A stretch of 64,000 nt of DNA from Turnera subulata (Eukaryota > Streptophyta > Magnoliopsida > Malpighiales > Passifloraceae), in the NCBI GenBank assembly GCA_028386065.3, contig JAKUCV010007359.1, forward strand, positions 62,001 to 126,000, read 5' to 3'. The notes below the pieces were generated by a model. The model searched no databases. It saw nothing but the letters and a program-made list of their open reading frames with translations, and was not told where the DNA came from. The position numbers and the translations under genes are program-made. This document shows positions 60,526 through 64,000 of the stretch, piece by piece. Within the stretch, counting starts at the first letter, position 1, and each line of letters starts with the position of its first letter.

Positions 60526-63500
60526 GGTTTCCACTATGGGGTTAATTTGCCTGAAAAATTGTGGTGGAGCTGAAATAAAAAATGAAAGGCTGCTTCTTCT
60601 ATTAAGTAGGACAGGAAGTAGTAATCTTGACATCTAACTTAATTTGATGCCAGCCGACCTTGGCCGGCTTTGCCTAATTTTGATTATTATAACTAGCAGT
60701 TTGATTGGAATTGGAAACAACCAATGCGTTGTTTATGTAATTTATAAATTAGTATGTTAAGCAAAGATTTAGGTTCCTGAGACACTTTTTGATGTTTTCT
60801 TTTTCCCCAAACTCTTAATAGCGTAATAGAGTTGCCACAGTTACTGGGAATACTTTGAATGATCCGTCATATGTATAAAGAAATCTTAATGCTTACAACA
60901 TATGACTGATTAATTACTCGGTACTTAACTAGTCTATTTTCTTCTGTTCCCTCTTGGACACTGATTTCATCCAAGAATCTTAATTGTTAGTTAAATTGTT
61001 ACAGATGCGAATATGATGAATGATTACAATAGTCACAAAGTTAATTGCAAAATGACTAGGATTACACTAAGTAACCCATAGCTATTTAATCATCTGAAAC
61101 AATTTTTTTGTATTACCTCACTGTTTTTCCTGCTTCTCTTATTTTTATGTTACAATTTTGCCTAAGAAAATTGAACAATTAAGAGAGAATTCATCCTTTA
61201 GTTCATCTAACAAAACACATGAGATTTTGGCATCTCATGGTTTATACTTTCTAGCCTCTAAGCCGTATCGCCAAGTGGAGGAGTCACATTATTGACTACC
61301 GTTTTCCACTCATTTCCAGTTTTGATTTTAAGTGTGGTAAATTGCCAGGAAAGAAGCCGAAGAAGGGTTGCAATAGACAATGGCCGAATATGGAAACTGA
61401 AAATATGTAATATATTTTGAGCTTCCAAAATTAGCATTGGCGTTGAGTGATTTCAATGCTTGCTTGACCTATTAATGACAAGTTCTACTGACTGCAATGT
61501 ACTGTTAGTCTTAACCCAGCCAAATCCAATCATCAACTATAGATGACCATTTGGCAATCATATAAATTACTTAGTAATGTGAACAAGTTGCACACCTCTC
61601 TGCTCTGTCTTATTTAGTGTTAATACCTCCCTGAAGCTATATTTTTCATCGAAACCAGAGGGAGGCTACATTCAGACAAGGTCAAAGTTAACCAGAGCTT
61701 GAGATTGGGCTCATATTCCTTAACAGGTGTAAATCAAAGATTAAATTTAACCAACTATACATGTCTTGGCTTCTTACTCTCAGGCTTAAAGTCTAATAAA
61801 AAAGACTTAGACTCGTTCAGATTCTTTAACTAAGTTGATAAACTTCAACTTGTTCCCTTGATAATGTCACAACTGTTTTGGACCATTAAATATTTCAAAG
61901 TAAATATGTTGTTTTGTGTCTTTGTTTTTGTACTTTCCTTCTTTCCTGTCTGGCTGCTTAATTTGATAAGCAAGCTGCCCCAGGAATAGCAGCAAATGTC
62001 ATGATCAGCTGGACCTTGGCAATTTAGGTGCAATGAGAGATGATTATGGCCTAATTAAGTATACGGGGATCCAAATCTGCTGCCAATTAAGGCTTAGGAG
62101 ACATTGCAGTTTGTGATAAATTGACCCATCAAAAATAGCCCAATATAATACGTGTCCGGCCCATCAGAAATTCTAGTACTACTACTATAATGGGTACTAA
62201 TCAACTTGGCCCAGTTAAACTTGTCATGGACAAAGATTTCAATTGAAGTTTGGAAAGCCCTAGTAAGACAAAGTCAAGAATGGCAAAATGATTTCGGTAG
62301 CCAATTTATTTATTTACAAATAGATGTACATATAAGGAAATGATTATGAATAAAAATGAAAAATCTGATAGTGGAATAAAAAATATATTAAAAGACAGCA
62401 ACTTGGGAATGCTAGATTTCACAAGTTGTAGGATCCAATAATGCTCAATGAAAGTTGATCAACCACATATGTAGGATTTCTTACCGGATAAATGAACCTA
62501 AATATGGATCATGATATATACTACACGAATTGTAGTTTTCAAACCTTTCTATAAAAATAGATGACGCCAAACCTAAGCAACATTCCTTTGCGTTTATCAT
62601 GCAGCTGGAATGTTTTGATATGACAAGTCAAGTAAAGGAAATGCATGAAAGCTCTACATTATTGGCATATCTTCTTCTTCATCTTAATTCGTCTCCACAA
62701 TTTTTTTTTGTTCTAAATGACCCATTACATGATCCTGAACCACAAGTAGCTACAATATGGGGCGTACTGAGGGGTCTCCATTTATGCAACCCACCATGTA
62801 CACTTGGTCACTTTAGATCATCAACAATAATACCCATTTAGCTTATGTTCATGAGGTCTAAAATCAGTCTTTGATCGTTTTCCTTGGTACATTATAGTAG
62901 GCCACCCTAGGAGGAGAACATGAACTGAATAGCTTTCAAACTATCAAAATGAACAGTGTGGTTTTATAATAATGAGGGAAGGGATCAATGGATGCTGACT
63001 TTAATGGCTGTTGTTGTAATGGAAGTTCCTCATCATCAAGCATGCTCTGTGGTGTTCAAACACAATCACAGCTATTTTGAAAGCCCAAATGTGACATTTC
63101 GTCGTCGTCGATCGATGGAAGTAAAAGACAAAATAAAAACTATGCCTTGGCAAATAATGATTTTTCATTATTTGGATAAGCTGGATATGCATTAATTGAT
63201 ATTGATAAAGGTAATTATTTTACATTTTATAGTATCATTACTTACTGATTCAAATCATGTCTTAATTTCCAACCATAAGGATAATTAGTTACGTTATGCG
63301 AATAATGAAATTTGTTCATCTTTGCCTAACTCATTCATATTTTAATTTCCCTGATTTAATTACAACCACAAAATCTATAAATCCCCCATTAACCTATCAT
63401 ATGCCTTGGCAATCAAATTGGAAGTGACTAAGGTCTCATGAAGCATTATGTCCAATTAATGGCATGAGTGGAACTTATAATGCAATGTTTTAGAGTTTGT

Positions 63501-64000
63501 GGTGCGATGATCAAGGGTGGGCAATCTTAACTCGACACCTAATTTGTTGTAAAGTGGAAAACTACGAATAAAGTTGCATCATTCCAATATTCCTTTCCTT
63601 GGTTTACGTAATGAGCATTTTTCGAGTCAGCTTCCACATATCCACTACTATAAAGTCTACACCCAGGTCTTTTATCTGGATGCGACATGGAAGTTAATTA
63701 ATTAAACTCTTCCAAAATTGAGAAAGGATACACGGGAAAATTTACTAAACTAGAACGAATATTTGATACAATAATCTAGAATTACGCATAGAAAATTCAT
63801 ACAAAAAGGTCCAATGTGCAATTGTAACAGAAAGAGTTGGATCAATGTACTTGGCTATGGATTTGGTGTTTGTTAATTGAGCATATGTTAATTCATAACA
63901 GATATACTAGTATATAATAAGGCTATCGTATGATACATAAAATCAATGATGATGAGGCACACACCAATACTATCGAAGTTGCATGGCATAGAATGAGGAA
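60526..64000. other. Intergenic, upstream of the PTI1-like kinase
   Basis: 3.5 kb of AT-rich DNA. The frames I examined lack family resemblance and good splice context. An inverted repeat AGCCG...CGGCT occurs at about 60652-60669. No gene, RNA or transposon end recognised. Confidence 0.45.

Noticed and set aside
62599..62841. 80-residue open frame beginning with ATG
   Set aside because: No family resemblance, low-complexity composition, no flanking exons seen.

Overview
The window is nuclear DNA of a flowering plant, most likely a eudicot. Genes carry many short GT-AG introns, intergenic DNA is AT-rich, and the proteins match plant families (CHX, UGT78-type, CIPK, CONSTANS-like, RLCK, clade-2 DXS). 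The species cannot be named from the sequence. Twelve protein-coding genes were reconstructed by joining exons in phase; eleven are complete, and the first is cut by the window edge. I saw no rRNA, CRISPR array or convincing tRNA.

Layout. 1-13.3 kb: 3' end of a CHX cation/H+ exchanger (+), an anthocyanidin/flavonoid 3-O-glycosyltransferase (-), a PR-1 protein (+) and a ten-exon DUF676-type serine esterase (+). 14.4-31.2 kb: a CIPK21-like kinase (-) divergent from a xylose isomerase (+), then a small secreted At4g14100-like protein (+) and an ARL1-type GTPase (+). 31.8-35.9 kb is a transposon nest: a truncated LINE, a miniature LINE insertion and a 1.74 kb terminal-inverted-repeat element carrying a captured PPR-gene fragment (a Pack-MULE candidate). 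37-46 kb: a 1-deoxy-D-xylulose-5-phosphate synthase (+) with a duplicated palindrome next to its TATA box, and a CONSTANS-like factor (+). 47.0-49.4 kb: a foldback element about 2.4 kb long, built of degenerate telomere-like motifs facing each other and carrying a nested LINE. 49.4-54.5 kb is gene-poor. 54.5-60.5 kb: two adjacent receptor-like cytoplasmic kinases (-), one with an N-terminal universal-stress-protein domain and one PTI1-like. 60.5-64 kb shows no gene.

The genes do not form one pathway, as expected for a plant chromosome. Themes are signalling (three kinases, ARL1), defence (PR-1), plastid isoprenoid supply (DXS), flavonoid decoration (UGT) and light or flowering regulation (CONSTANS-like). 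The least ordinary material is the transposon structure: two inverted-repeat elements with 10-bp flanking repeats, and several retro-insertions whose target-site duplications can be read directly.
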